A stretch of 64,000 nucleotides of DNA from Thermoleophilaceae bacterium (GTDB lineage Bacteria; Actinomycetota; Thermoleophilia; Solirubrobacterales; Thermoleophilaceae): assembly GCA_036378175.1 (NCBI GenBank), contig DASUWY010000041.1:24027-88026 (forward strand). Direction: 5' to 3'. Position numbers and translations under genes: made by a program. The notes under the pieces were generated by a model. That model worked only from the letters and a program-made list of their open reading frames with translations, was not told the DNA's origin and did no database searches. Every line of letters begins with the position of its first letter. The first letter of the stretch is position 1. Shown here piece by piece: positions 34,973 through 44,511 of the stretch.

Positions 34973-35001
34973 GCATTTCGACGGCGAACGAGGAAGCTTC
35001 T

Positions 35002-36435
35002 GTGCCTGGCGGGCCCGGCGTTCTCGGCGGGAGACGCGTAACAGCCGACATCGCGGTCCAGCTGGTTGGACGCGTGCTGAACATGGTGCTCGGCGCCGTG
35101 GTCACCGTCGTCATCGTGCGGGGCCTCGGCGAGCATCGCTTCGGCCAGTGGAGCACGATCATCGCGGTGAGCGAGCTCCTCGGTTACATCGGCGACCTCG
35201 GGCTCGACCGCGTGTCGATCCGGCAGGCCGCCGGCGACCCCGAGCACGAGCCGGAATGGCTGGGCGCGCTCGTGTCCCTTCGCTTCCTACTGTCGATTCC
35301 GGTGACGCTCGCGTTCCTCGCGATCATGCTGGTGATCTCGTCGGACGCGGCGATGCGGGTCAGCTCGGCGGTGATCGCCACGCTCTCGATCGTCCCGGCA
35401 CTGAGCTGCCTCGGCATCGTGTTCCAGCTGCGTGTGCGCAACGACCTCAGCATGGTGGTGCTCACCATCAACAGCGTGCTCTGGACCGCGTCCGGCCTCG
35501 TGCTGGCTGCGCTCTCCGGCAGCATCGTGGCCTTCTCGCTGGCATTCGTCGGTTCGTTCATGGTCTCGCTGGCAGCGCAGACCGTGTTCGTGCGCCGCAT
35601 GGCAAAGGTGCGCATCCGCGCCTCGCGGCCGCTGTGGGGCGAGCTCGCGCGCCTTTCGGCACCCGTGGGAATCGCCGCGATGCTCACGTTCGCGTACGGG
35701 CGGATCGACCAGGTGCTCGTGTTCAACATCGCGGGTTCGGACTCCGCCGGCGTCTACGGCGCGATGTACCGGATCCTCACGACGAGCGCGTTCGTGCCCA
35801 TCGCCGTGATGACCACGCTGTTCCCAATCCTCTCCCAGGTGGATCGCGCCCGGATGCGCACGCTGGTGCAGAAGGCGGCCGAGTACCTGGCGATGGCGTC
35901 GCTGCCGATCTTCGCCTTCGTGCTGGTGGCCGCCGGACCGTTGGTGCGGCTCCTGTTCGGCCCCGAGTTCGTGCACGGCCAGAACGCGCTCAGGGTTCTG
36001 ATGGGGGCTTTCGTGGCGATCGGCTTCGGCTACGTGGCCGGGACGATGATCCTCGTGCTGCGGCTCCAGCGCATGTTCGTGATCTACGCGGTCGCCGCGC
36101 TCGTGGTGAACGTGGCGCTGAACCTCATCTTCATCCCGCACTACGGCTTCATGGCCGCGGCGTGGGCCACTCTCGCCACCGAGCTGCTCGTCCAGATCCT
36201 CACCATTCGCCTCGTGCTGAAGCAGCTCCCGCTGAGGCCAAAACTGGGCCGTCTGCTGCGAATCGTCATTGCTGCCGCCGGGATGGGGCTGGCGGTGTTC
36301 GGGTTGCACTCGGCCGGGGCGGGGCTGGCCTGGCTGGTGCTGGCCGCGGCCGTGACCTACCCCGTGCTGCTGCTCGCGCTTCACGCGCTCGTGCCGTCCG
36401 AGGTGAAGGCGCTGGTGCGGCGGGAGGCGGTGTGA
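35002..36435 (+). CDS. Wzx-type polysaccharide flippase (MATE/MOP superfamily)
   Basis: 477 residues with about 12-14 membrane helices, beginning VTADIAVQLVGRVLNMVLGA and ending in a hydrophobic pair near 430-465. The family traits are present: ELLGYIGDLGLDRVSIRQAA in the first third, FAYGRIDQVLVFNIAGSDSAGVYGAMYRI in the middle and LLFGPEFVHGQNALRVL later. It moves lipid-linked repeat units across the membrane. GTG 35002 is preferred because GAGGAAG lies 5 bases upstream; the frame is open further back but overlaps the aminotransferase. The next gene begins 1 base after the stop. Confidence 0.87.
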   Translation: MPGGPGVLGGRRVTADIAVQLVGRVLNMVLGAVVTVVIVRGLGEHRFGQWSTIIAVSELLGYIGDLGLDRVSIRQAAGDPEHEPEWLGALVSLRFLLSIPVTLAFLAIMLVISSDAAMRVSSAVIATLSIVPALSCLGIVFQLRVRNDLSMVVLTINSVLWTASGLVLAALSGSIVAFSLAFVGSFMVSLAAQTVFVRRMAKVRIRASRPLWGELARLSAPVGIAAMLTFAYGRIDQVLVFNIAGSDSAGVYGAMYRILTTSAFVPIAVMTTLFPILSQVDRARMRTLVQKAAEYLAMASLPIFAFVLVAAGPLVRLLFGPEFVHGQNALRVLMGAFVAIGFGYVAGTMILVLRLQRMFVIYAVAALVVNVALNLIFIPHYGFMAAAWATLATELLVQILTIRLVLKQLPLRPKLGRLLRIVIAAAGMGLAVFGLHSAGAGLAWLVLAAAVTYPVLLLALHALVPSEVKALVRREAV

Positions 36436-36436
36436 G

Positions 36437-37678
36437 GTGAGGATCCTCGTGGTGAGCAACCTCTATCCGCCGGTGCAGGCCGGGGGGTATGAGGCGCGCT
36501 GCGCGGCCACGTCAGAAGCGCTGCGGGCGTGGCATGACGTTCACGTGCTCACCTCCACGCGCGGGCGCCCGCACGCTCCGGCCGATCCACGGATCCGGCG
36601 CGAGCTCCCCATCCTGCGCACGGGCAGGAGCTCGATCGCGATCGCACCGCTGGCATCCGCGCGGGCCATGAAGGCGATGCGGAAAAACCTCGCCGAGATC
36701 AGCCCCGACCTGATCTTCGTCTGGAACGGCTCTGGTGTCCCGCACGCCGCCCTCCAGGTGGCGCACGAGAGCGGGATACCGGTCGCTTACAGCGTCGGCG
36801 AGTACTGGTTCGGCCGCCTCTACGAAGCGGATGCGTTCGCGCGCTTCCTGCTACCCGGGCGCGTGGGCCTGCGAGGCGCGTGGGCGCGCGTCGCACGCGC
36901 CCTGAACCGGCTTCCCGCACTCCGTGTGGATCCGCTGAGCCCGGCGCGCGCGGCGATCTGCTGGAACAGCGAGGCCACCCGCCGAATCTGCGGTATCCCG
37001 CCGATGATCACGCCCACCCACGAGGTCACCATCTACCCGGCTGTGGCGGCACCCGAGCTCTGGTCAGCCGTCGACCGGCAACCCGCCGCGAAGCCGACGA
37101 TTGCCTACGTCGGCAGGGTCGAGCCCGTGAAGGGCCCCGACGTGGCGTACAGGGCGCTCGCGGACCTGCGCGACCGCCACGGCGTGGAGGCGAGGCTCGT
37201 GCTCGCCGGCTCCTACAGCGGCTCCGCACGGGCCGAGCTCGACCGCCTGGCCGTCGATCTCGGCATAAGCCACCTTGTGGAGCTGCGCGGCCGCCTCGAT
37301 CCGGGGGAGGTTGCCCGCCTGCTCGGGGAGGCGCACGCTCTCGTCGTCCCGTCTGTGTGGGAGGAGCCGTTCGGAATCGTGCTGCTCGAGGCCGCTCTCG
37401 CCCGCGTGCCGGTGGTGGCCGCGCGCAGTGGAGGCATGCCCGAGGCGTTGCGCGAGCCTTCGGAGGCTCTGTTCTTCTCGATAGAGGATGCCGCTGGCTG
37501 CTCGGACGCCCTCGCGCAGACGCTGGGCGATCCCGCCGGCACGCAAGCTCGTGTCGCGGCCGCGTACGACCGGGCCACCTCACTGTCCTTCGATCGCTAC
37601 GTCGCGGAGATGAACCAGTTCGTGATCGACGCCCGCGAGTCGTTCGACGAGAGCGGCCGGAAGGCCGTGGCTCGTTAG
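36437..37678 (+). CDS. Glycosyltransferase family 4 (GT-B)
   Basis: 413 residues. Starts MRILVVSNLYPPVQAGGYE with the glycine loop for the acceptor domain. The donor domain has PTIAYVGRVEPVKGPDVAYR, LVLAGSYSGSARAELDRLA, ELRGRLDPGEVARLLGEAHA and the E-x7-E motif EEPFGIVLLEAALARVPVV. Its GTG start comes one base after the flippase stop, so the pair is coupled. The final 4 bases overlap the convergent glycosyltransferase gene at 37675. Confidence 0.87.
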   Translation: MRILVVSNLYPPVQAGGYEARCAATSEALRAWHDVHVLTSTRGRPHAPADPRIRRELPILRTGRSSIAIAPLASARAMKAMRKNLAEISPDLIFVWNGSGVPHAALQVAHESGIPVAYSVGEYWFGRLYEADAFARFLLPGRVGLRGAWARVARALNRLPALRVDPLSPARAAICWNSEATRRICGIPPMITPTHEVTIYPAVAAPELWSAVDRQPAAKPTIAYVGRVEPVKGPDVAYRALADLRDRHGVEARLVLAGSYSGSARAELDRLAVDLGISHLVELRGRLDPGEVARLLGEAHALVVPSVWEEPFGIVLLEAALARVPVVAARSGGMPEALREPSEALFFSIEDAAGCSDALAQTLGDPAGTQARVAAAYDRATSLSFDRYVAEMNQFVIDARESFDESGRKAVAR

Positions 37679-38799
37679 GCGCCCCCGGCGCCGGCCTCGC
37701 GGAAGATCCGCTCTATGCGTTCTGCCACCACGGGCGCGTCATACGTGGCGAGCGCGCGGTCCAGTGCGGCGGCTCCCTCGCGCTTCAAGCGCTCCGGGTC
37801 GTTCATGTAGTCCCTCAGGATCTGCGCCACCGCGGCCGGGTCGTTCTCCGGGGAGGCAATCTCACCGATGCCGTCGGTGATCATGTCGGCCACGCCCATC
37901 GGACCGGTGGAGATCGCGGGCCGGCCGGCGAGCCAGGGCAGGATCACCGCTCGCGGCTGTCCCTCCGCGGGGCTCGGACAGAACACGCCGAGCTCGAACG
38001 CCGAGGTGTAGTCCGCCACGTCATCGCCCGGTGTGCGAACGAAGTGCACGCGCGTGCCCAGGGGCTCTGCCTGCCCGCGAAGCTCCGCCTCGGTCTCGCC
38101 TGCTCCAGCCAGGATCAGATGGGCGCGCTCGTCGAGCGTCTTCACGGCCTCAACCAGCACGTCGTTGCGCTTCTTCGGGTGGAAGCGCGAGATGCAGCCG
38201 ATCACGAAGGCGTCGTCGGGAATACCGAGCTCCCGGCGGACCCGTGCCCGGCCCTCGGCCGTGAAGCGGAGGTCGTGGCCGCGCATCACGTTCGGCACGA
38301 ACTCGACCTTGTGCGGATCCACGCCCATCGACACGACCGAGTCGACGGTGCCCTGCGAGATGGCCATGACGTAATCGGCGTGACGTGCGGCGTCGCGGTA
38401 GAGCCAGGCGCCGGGACCGTTCCGCATCTGGACGGGCACCGGGCCCCACTCGGCCCACACGAGCGCGGGCCGAAGCGAGCGCGGCAGCTGCCGGCCCATG
38501 AGCTGCTCCTTCTTGTAGTGCAGGAGGAGGACCTCATAGGGTGCCTCGGCCTGGAGCGCGCGGCGCAGGCGCAGCAGGTACTGCGGCCATCTCACACCGA
38601 CCTTCAGCCAGTCGCTTCCGGACAGCTTCGGCCCGATGTCGATGGTGCGCACGCGTACGCCGGTGTCGCGCGCGATGGACGGACGGTTCGTGACCATCAC
38701 GGGATCGTGGCCGCGTTGCTTGAGCGCCCACAGCATCTCCATCGCTGCGAACTCCGCTCCGCCGTCGGCGTCCGTGGTCAAGACGGAGACGATCTTCAA
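37675..38799 (-). CDS. Glycosyltransferase family 4 (GT-B)
   Basis: 374 residues. The N-terminus KIVSVLTTDADGGAEFAAME fixes the start at TTG 38799, whose TTGA overlaps the stop of the upstream gene. Donor domain: VIGCISRFHPKKRNDVLVEA, LILAGAGETEAELRGQA, VHFVRTPGDDVADYTSAFEL and EGQPRAVILPWLAGRPAI, where EG..R replaces the ordinary E-x7-E, as in many GT4 enzymes. End of a three-gene coupled run with 38796 and 39962. Confidence 0.85.
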   Translation of the reverse strand: MKIVSVLTTDADGGAEFAAMEMLWALKQRGHDPVMVTNRPSIARDTGVRVRTIDIGPKLSGSDWLKVGVRWPQYLLRLRRALQAEAPYEVLLLHYKKEQLMGRQLPRSLRPALVWAEWGPVPVQMRNGPGAWLYRDAARHADYVMAISQGTVDSVVSMGVDPHKVEFVPNVMRGHDLRFTAEGRARVRRELGIPDDAFVIGCISRFHPKKRNDVLVEAVKTLDERAHLILAGAGETEAELRGQAEPLGTRVHFVRTPGDDVADYTSAFELGVFCPSPAEGQPRAVILPWLAGRPAISTGPMGVADMITDGIGEIASPENDPAAVAQILRDYMNDPERLKREGAAALDRALATYDAPVVAERIERIFREAGAGGA

Positions 38800-39965
38800 G
38801 CCGAAGCCTGTTCGATCGCCGTGACCATCTCGTCGAGCCGCTCGTCCCAGGAATGACCGCTCGCGAGCCGCGAGCGCTCCCTGCGGCGCTCCGGGTTGTC
38901 CTCGGCCAGGAGCTCGTCGAGCCGCGCGGCCGCGCTGTCCGCATCCGCGGCGGTCACGACGCCGTCGACCCCCGCGAGCGAGGGGAGAGGGGTGGTGACG
39001 ACCGGCAGGCCGGCGGCGAGGTATTCGTACACCTTCAGCGGAAAGATGCTCGCGGTGAGGTCGTTGAGCGCGTACGGGATGATGCCCGCGTCGGCGCCGC
39101 GCAGCACCTCGGGCAGCTTGTCGTGGCGGCGAGCGCCGAGCAGGTGAATGTTCGGCTCGGCCTCCAGTGCGGCGACGTCGGTGCCGGGATCGCCCGCGCC
39201 CACGGGCCCGACGAGAGCGAAGCTCCACTCGGGCCGCGCACGGGCCAGGGATACCAGGAGGCCTAAGTCCAGCTTCGTCGCCACCACGGCGCCGATGAAG
39301 ACGATCCGCGGCCTCGGCAGGGCCGCCATCGCCGCGTCCACGGGCCCGTGGTCGAGCGCCGACGCGAACAGCGGCGTGTCGGCCACGTTCGGCATCGCCA
39401 CCACGCGATCCGAGAGCTCGCGCATGCGCGCGGCGAGCGGCTCCGACGTCGCGAAGATCACGTCGGCCGACGCCGCGTAGCGTCGCTCCGCCTGGCGGAA
39501 GCTCTCGGCATCCACCCCCTTCTGTGCCGCGATGTCGTCCACGCAGTGGTAGATCACGCTGGAGGGGCGCAGCGTGTCAATCAGCGCCTCGGCCTGGGGA
39601 TTGTAAGCCCACAGCACCGGTGCGGCTATTCCGAGGCGGCGCGCGGCGCGGCGGATCAAGCGGGGAAGCAGGCGGCGGTTCACGGCGCGGACCAGCCGGT
39701 ACCGGTGGAAGGGCAGGACGAGTGGCGAGAGCACGTACACGCCGTCGTCGGCAAGCCGGGGTGGGGCGATCCCGCGTACCAGCCGGTTGAGCGCGCGGCG
39801 CAGGTCCCGGGCCGCCAGCTGTGGCTGGCGCAGCCCCAGCGACTCCACGAACAGCACCCGGTGGTCGCGGCCCAGCCGCGACATCAGGTGGTGCTGGTTG
39901 GTGCGAATCTCGGTGTCCCAGTCGGCGCAGCCGACGCACACGATGTCGCGGCCGTTCAGCGTCAC
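38796..39965 (-). CDS. Glycosyltransferase, GT-B fold (TuaH-like)
   Basis: 389 residues. N-terminal domain begins DIVCVGCADWDTEIRTNQHH and contains PVLWAYNPQAEALIDTLRPS and VIYHCVDDIAAQKGV, a pattern seen in TuaH/GT1-like transferases of teichuronic acid and exopolysaccharide loci. C-terminal domain: RIVFIGAVVATKLDLGLLVS, NIHLLGARRHDKLPEVLRGA and SIFPLKVYEYLAAGLPVV. The GTG start overlaps the stop of the nucleotidyltransferase (GTGA), and its own stop overlaps the next start (TTGA). Confidence 0.83.
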   Translation of the reverse strand: MTLNGRDIVCVGCADWDTEIRTNQHHLMSRLGRDHRVLFVESLGLRQPQLAARDLRRALNRLVRGIAPPRLADDGVYVLSPLVLPFHRYRLVRAVNRRLLPRLIRRAARRLGIAAPVLWAYNPQAEALIDTLRPSSVIYHCVDDIAAQKGVDAESFRQAERRYAASADVIFATSEPLAARMRELSDRVVAMPNVADTPLFASALDHGPVDAAMAALPRPRIVFIGAVVATKLDLGLLVSLARARPEWSFALVGPVGAGDPGTDVAALEAEPNIHLLGARRHDKLPEVLRGADAGIIPYALNDLTASIFPLKVYEYLAAGLPVVTTPLPSLAGVDGVVTAADADSAAARLDELLAEDNPERRRERSRLASGHSWDERLDEMVTAIEQASA

Positions 39966-40693
39966 TCGTTCGGGATCAGCCGGTCGCGCATACGGTCGAA
40001 CTCGGCCTGCGCGCGCTCGTAGTCATCGTGGCGACCGATGTCGAGCCAGTAGTCCCTGCACATCCACGCACGCACTTCCTCGCCCTTCGCGAGCAGTCGC
40101 AGTATCAGGTCCGGAAAGTCGAGGCGCTCACCGGGCTCGATGTGCGTGACCGCGCGGGGGGAGAAGCAGTAGACGCCCATGCTCGCCTGGTACTTGATCT
40201 GCGGCTTCTCGGTATAGCCGGTGAGCACATGGCTCTCATGGCTGCCGTTGTTCTCGTCGAAGTGGAGGACCCCGAGCGAGATCTGCACCTCGCGCTCGGT
40301 CGTGGCGATGGTGGCCGCAGCGCCACTCGCGCGGTGGCGCTCGAGCAGGCCGGAGTAGTCCATGTCCGTGAGGGTGTCCCCGTTCATCACGAGGAAGTCG
40401 CTGTCGAGGCCCTCGATCAGCGAGAGCGCGCCGACCGTGCCGAGCGGCTCGTTCTCGCGGAAGTAGTCGATCGGAATGTTGTAGTTCGCGCCGTCACCGA
40501 AGAACGCCTCGATCAACTCGGCGAGGTAGCCGGTGGCGATCGTGATGCGTTCGAAGCCGGCGTGCTTGAGCTGCCGGACGACGATGTCGAGCACGGGGCG
40601 GTCGCCCACGGGCATCAGCGGCTTGGGAATGACGGCGGTGTACGGGCGTAGGCGCATGCCCTGGCCGCCGGCGAGGATCACGGCACGCTTCAT
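39962..40693 (-). CDS. Sugar-1-phosphate nucleotidyltransferase
   Basis: 243 residues. The pyrophosphorylase signature is clear: RAVILAGGQGMRLRPYTAVI, PKPLMPVGDRPVLDIVV and MNGDTLTDMDYSG (metal-binding Asp), then GYTEKPQIKYQASMGVYCFS. Makes an NDP-sugar from a sugar phosphate and NTP; the short length without a C-terminal hexapeptide domain resembles GlmU-N or glucose-1-phosphate cytidylyl/thymidylyl/mannosyl-type enzymes, so the sugar and base are uncertain. First gene of the coupled minus-strand trio. Confidence 0.87.
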   Translation of the reverse strand: MKRAVILAGGQGMRLRPYTAVIPKPLMPVGDRPVLDIVVRQLKHAGFERITIATGYLAELIEAFFGDGANYNIPIDYFRENEPLGTVGALSLIEGLDSDFLVMNGDTLTDMDYSGLLERHRASGAAATIATTEREVQISLGVLHFDENNGSHESHVLTGYTEKPQIKYQASMGVYCFSPRAVTHIEPGERLDFPDLILRLLAKGEEVRAWMCRDYWLDIGRHDDYERAQAEFDRMRDRLIPNE

Positions 40694-40700
40694 GGCAACA

Positions 40701-40706
40701 AACGTA
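40701..40706 (-). promoter_or_regulatory. Probable -10 element of the nucleotidyltransferase gene
   Basis: On the minus strand TACGTT lies 7 bases before the ATG at 40693, with no ribosome site between. Confidence 0.45.
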
Positions 40707-40775
40707 CGGCGCAGCGACGCTTGCGGGGCAGTTGCGGGGTCATCGTGGAAGTTTCGGCTTCGCGGCGGAGGCGCT

Positions 40776-42335
40776 TTAGATGCCGCGTCTGGCGAGCACG
40801 TACGGGACGGTACGAAGCATCAACTTGAGATCGAGCCACAGCGACCAGTTCGTAGCGTAGAGGTAGTCGATCTTGACCATCTCGTGCAGCGGCACCCGCG
40901 AGGAGCCGAGGACCTGCCAGAAGCCGGTCATCCCCGGGGTGAGGTCGAGACGGCCGCGCTGCCAGCCATTTATGCGGCGGTCCTCGTCGAGCACGAGCGG
41001 CCGCGGACCCACCAGGCTCATCTCGCCCCGGAGCACGTTGATGAGCTGGGGCAGCTCGTCCAGGTAGGTCTTCCGCAGCCAGCGGCCGACCCGCGTGACG
41101 CGCGGGTCGTTCGTCATCTTGAAGAAGCCATCGGCTCCCTCGTTGCGGGACAGGAGGTGCTGCTTCATCGAGTCCGCACCGTCGTACATCGTGCGGAACT
41201 TGAAGATCTTGAACTCGTGGCCGTGCCGGCCCACGCGCCTCTGCCGGAAGAGCACGGGACCCGCGGAGTCGAGCCGGATCATGATTGCGACGACGATCAG
41301 CGCCGGGCCGAGCAGCGTGAGCGCCACGGCCGCCGTGACCACGTCGCAGATGCGCTTGAGCGCACGCGAGGACGCCGGCAGGCCCTGCCCGCGAAGCCCG
41401 AGCACCGGGATGCCGTCCAGGTCGTCGAACTCCACGGCCGAGCCCACGACCTCGAACAGCCGTGGCAGGACGCTCACCTTCACGCCCATCGACTTGACCA
41501 GGCGCACGGCGTGGAGGATCAGCTCGGGGTCCTGCCCGCCCGGCGCGATCAGCACGCGGTCCACGTCGTGCTCGGCCAGGACGATGCCGAGGTTGTCGAA
41601 GGAGCCGACCACGTCCGGCACCGGCCGCTCGTCCTCGAGCGGCACGCGACCGACGAGCACGGCGTTCAGCTCGCGGCTGGTGCGCAGCTTGCGCCGCACC
41701 GGCTCGGCCGAGTCGATGTCGCCGACCACGAGGCAGCGCTCAGGCCGCGCGATCATCCGGGCAAGGCGCCGTGCGGCCGTGCGGGCGAGAGTCATCGAGA
41801 TGAAGAGCAGGCCCCACAGCGCGAGGATCTGCTTCTGCTGCAGGCTGTCGTCGAAGAGCTGATGCTCTCCGATCGCGATCAGCAGCGTGTAGAGCGTTGT
41901 GACCTGGAAGATCGATGGGATCTCGTCGAGCGTGGTCTTGCGGATCAGGTTCTGATCGCGGTCGTACAGGCCACACGCCTTCGAGAGGAGCGGCATGAGC
42001 AGGATCGCCCCGAAGGCCGCGGCGTTGAGGCTCAGGTTGCCAATCACGAGCACCCCGACCGACACGGCGAACGAGGCGGCCACCAGATCGCTGACGAGCA
42101 GCGCCAGACGGTAGGTGGTGTCGCGGCGGGCGCTCGCGCCGGCGTCGCCCTCCGGGATCGGCTGGGCTAGCGCCCTCTTGCGGGTGCCGAAGCGCGCGTA
42201 GCCGCGCTCATTCCGCTGGGGCAGCGGAGTGACCAGCGAGTCGTCCAGTGGAATGGGCGAAACGTCTCTCAACTCCGATGCGAATGGGCTCTGGAGTTGG
42301 CGAAGGACGTCTTCGCCCGCCGTCGAATAATCCAT
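40776..42335 (-). CDS. Polyprenyl-phosphate sugar-1-phosphate transferase (WcaJ/WbaP type)
   Basis: 519 residues. Starts repeat-unit assembly by loading a sugar phosphate on undecaprenyl phosphate. After a polar N-terminus come four membrane helices (about 80-185), a CoA-binding-like domain (about 190-320) with RCLVVGDIDSAEPVRRKL, and the catalytic C-terminal part: a hydrophobic re-entrant helix (ICDVVTAAVALTLLGPALIV), VLFRQRRVGRHGHEFKIFKF, the Asp-Glu pair in YLDELPQLINVLRGEM and SLVGPRPLVLDEDRRI. ATG 42335 is chosen; TTG 42347 is an alternative. The initiating enzyme of the whole locus. Confidence 0.92.
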   Translation of the reverse strand: MDYSTAGEDVLRQLQSPFASELRDVSPIPLDDSLVTPLPQRNERGYARFGTRKRALAQPIPEGDAGASARRDTTYRLALLVSDLVAASFAVSVGVLVIGNLSLNAAAFGAILLMPLLSKACGLYDRDQNLIRKTTLDEIPSIFQVTTLYTLLIAIGEHQLFDDSLQQKQILALWGLLFISMTLARTAARRLARMIARPERCLVVGDIDSAEPVRRKLRTSRELNAVLVGRVPLEDERPVPDVVGSFDNLGIVLAEHDVDRVLIAPGGQDPELILHAVRLVKSMGVKVSVLPRLFEVVGSAVEFDDLDGIPVLGLRGQGLPASSRALKRICDVVTAAVALTLLGPALIVVAIMIRLDSAGPVLFRQRRVGRHGHEFKIFKFRTMYDGADSMKQHLLSRNEGADGFFKMTNDPRVTRVGRWLRKTYLDELPQLINVLRGEMSLVGPRPLVLDEDRRINGWQRGRLDLTPGMTGFWQVLGSSRVPLHEMVKIDYLYATNWSLWLDLKLMLRTVPYVLARRGI

Positions 42336-42377
42336 TTTGGGCTGCAAGGGCCGGGAGCGAATCCGTGTAGTCCCATT

Positions 42378-42434
42378 AGAACTCAGCTATCGGAGTTCTG
42401 CAACCCAATCCTGAGTGGGAAGTTGCAGCGCAAC
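42378..42434. terminator. Hairpins in the gap between the DegT gene and wcaJ-like gene
   Basis: AGAACTC (42378-42384) pairs with GAGTTCT (42393-42399) around 8 bases; next to it GTTGC/GCAAC arms (42422-42434). They lie just past the minus-strand aminotransferase stop and before the next gene, so they probably terminate or attenuate transcription between the two. Confidence 0.45.
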
Positions 42435-42445
42435 GGGAGTTGCGC

Positions 42446-43528
42446 CTACACACGCGCCCCCCGACAGGCGCCCACGACCTCGGAGATCGCGTCCGAACCG
42501 AGGTCGGAACCCATTGGCAGAGCGAGATTCTCGCGAGCCGCTTCCTCGGTGCCGGGGAGGTCGAGCCGCTCGCCGCCGAAGCGAGCCATGGCCGGCTGGA
42601 GGTGTACCGGCGTGCGGTAATAGGCGCGTGAGCCCACACCGGCGGCCTCGAGTTCGCGGGCCAACTCGTCCGAATCCGGAGAGCGGACTACGTAGAGGTG
42701 ATACACCGGGTCGGCTCCCTTGACCGGCTGCGGAAGCGAGACGACCTCGCCCAGTCCCTGGTCGGCGTACGCGCGGGCCGCGGCTCTGCGGTTGGCGTTC
42801 CACCCGTCTAGCTCGGGCAGGAGCAGGCGCAGGGCGGCCGCCTGGATCTCGTCCAGGCGAGAGTTGTAACCCACGTCGACGAACGTCACCTTGTCTTCTG
42901 AGCCGTGGAAGCGCAGGCGCCTCAGGCGCTCGGCCACGTCGTCGTCGTTCGTGATCACGGCACCGCCGTCGCCGAGGCAGTAGAGGTTCTTCGAGGGGAA
43001 GAAGGAGAAGGTTGCCGCGCTGCCGAGCGCGCCTGCCTTGCGCCCGTCGAGCGTTGCGCCGGCCGCCTGGGCGGCGTCCTCGAGCACGGGCAGCCCGAGC
43101 TCCAGCAGCTCGGGGATGGGGGCGACGTTGCCGAACAGGTGCACGGCCACGATTGCCTTGGTGCGCGCCGTGAGCGCACGCTCCACCGTCTCGCGCGTGA
43201 CGCAGAAGGTGGCCGGATCGATGTCGCAGAAGACGGGCGTGGCGCCTGCGTTCACCGCCGCCTCCGCGGTCGCGTAGAACGTGAACGAGGGCAACACCAC
43301 CTCGTCGCCGGGCTCCACCCCGAGCGCCCGGAGCGCGAGCGTGATGGCGTCCGTGCCGTTGGCCACACCCACGCAGTGGCGGGCCCCCAGGTAGTCCGCG
43401 AACTCACGCTCGAACGCCTCGACCTCCGGGCCGAGGATGTAGCGGCCGCTAGCGATCACCTCGCTCACCCGCTGCTGGAGCAGTGGCAGGTAGCGCTCGT
43501 GATTCGATGCGAATAGGGGCACAGACAT
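42446..43528 (-). CDS. DegT-family nucleotide-sugar aminotransferase
   Basis: 360 residues. Motifs: GVANGTDAITLALRALGVEP, VVLPSFTFYATAEAAVNAG, LPVLEDAAQAAGATLDGRK and SFFPSKNLYCLGDGGAV with the PLP lysine at the family position. SFFPSKNL...GDGG is the pattern of the 3-keto sugar aminotransferase branch (FdtB/QdtB/WlbC-like), unlike the SNK...GEGG pattern of the pair at 32664. ATG 43528 begins the protein at SVPLFASN. The methyltransferase ends 14 bases upstream, so they are probably co-transcribed. Confidence 0.88.
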   Translation of the reverse strand: MSVPLFASNHERYLPLLQQRVSEVIASGRYILGPEVEAFEREFADYLGARHCVGVANGTDAITLALRALGVEPGDEVVLPSFTFYATAEAAVNAGATPVFCDIDPATFCVTRETVERALTARTKAIVAVHLFGNVAPIPELLELGLPVLEDAAQAAGATLDGRKAGALGSAATFSFFPSKNLYCLGDGGAVITNDDDVAERLRRLRFHGSEDKVTFVDVGYNSRLDEIQAAALRLLLPELDGWNANRRAAARAYADQGLGEVVSLPQPVKGADPVYHLYVVRSPDSDELARELEAAGVGSRAYYRTPVHLQPAMARFGGERLDLPGTEEAARENLALPMGSDLGSDAISEVVGACRGARV

Positions 43529-43542
43529 GATGGAGCGCTCGC

Positions 43543-44466
43543 TCAAGCGGCGCGCGCGAAGTCCGGGATCCCGTCGCTCACGAAGCCATAGCTGTTGCCA
43601 TCCGCCGGGCACCTGAGCCCGTCCGCCGACTGATCGAGAGGACCCTTGCAGATCGGGCAGCGCCACTCGCGCGGTCCGGCTTCGTGTCCATCCCCGGGCG
43701 CGATGATCAGCCAGTCGCGGTTCCGGAGGGGCGTGAACGCCTTATGGGGGCCGCCGAGGCGCCGCGCCGTCCAGTGGTCGACCCGGTAGAACCCGTCGCG
43801 CAGAGGCGCGGGCAGATACCGCCCGACCGCCTTGAGAAGAGCGAACGTGCTGTTGCACCGGAAGCTGCCAAGGTCTGCGCCCGGTCCGAAGAGTCGCTCC
43901 ATCGTCGCCTGGTCGAAATCGTTCACGTGGCCCTCGTCTTTGAGCTCGAAGTCGGGCTCGTGTTCGTGAGCGCTCTGGCTCACCGGGGTGGTGACCACGA
44001 CCCAGCGGCGAGCCACACGGCGCATCTCGGAGATCATCTTCTCCGGGTGCAGCACATGCTCGATCGTCTCGGTGGAGTAGACGAGGTCGAAGCTGCCGTC
44101 GGCAAGGGGGAGGTTGAGCGCGTCAGCGGCCGCAACCGGTGTGCCGAGCGTGTCCCGCGCCTTGCGCACGGCGGCGTCGGAGATGTCCACGCCCCACATC
44201 TCCGCTCCGAAGCGCTCGCCAATCGCCCCCATGAAGAAGCCCTCCGCGCAGCCGACGTCGAGCGCGGTGCTGAAATCGAGCCGCTCCATGGCGCCGAAGA
44301 GCGCCAGACGCCGCACGTAGTGGCGGAACGCCGCCGGCGTGTATTCGCGGCCGGGGTGGTGGCCGTACTCGACCACCGAACGGTTCATTGCCTTGCGAAC
44401 CTCTTGGCCGAACGCCTCCGGCGAGATGGATTCCCGGGTAGGTCCGTCCCCTGTCACGGGTGCCAT
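43543..44466 (-). CDS. SAM-dependent methyltransferase with C-terminal Trm112-like zinc ribbon
   Basis: 307 residues. Class I fold: ALDVGCAEGFFMGAIGERFG (motif I), MWGVDISDAAVRKARDTL, ADALNLPLADGSFDLVYSTE and ETIEHVLHPEKMISEMRRV. At the C-terminus (about 262-300) CPICKGPL and LRCPADGNSYGF form a short zinc ribbon with the Trm112/YcaR look. It may methylate a sugar, lipid or polymer end. ATG 44466 is chosen over TTG 44493. Confidence 0.82.
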   Translation of the reverse strand: MAPVTGDGPTRESISPEAFGQEVRKAMNRSVVEYGHHPGREYTPAAFRHYVRRLALFGAMERLDFSTALDVGCAEGFFMGAIGERFGAEMWGVDISDAAVRKARDTLGTPVAAADALNLPLADGSFDLVYSTETIEHVLHPEKMISEMRRVARRWVVVTTPVSQSAHEHEPDFELKDEGHVNDFDQATMERLFGPGADLGSFRCNSTFALLKAVGRYLPAPLRDGFYRVDHWTARRLGGPHKAFTPLRNRDWLIIAPGDGHEAGPREWRCPICKGPLDQSADGLRCPADGNSYGFVSDGIPDFARAA

Positions 44467-44511
44467 CCTAGGCGCGCTTCGCTCGATCGGCAAACCGGCG
44501 CCCGAGCCCCA

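Noticed and set aside
34663..35001. Extended start of the flippase within the second DegT gene
   Set aside because: The extra residues are Gly/Arg-rich reflections; GTG 35002 has its own GAGGAAG site and precedes the first helix.
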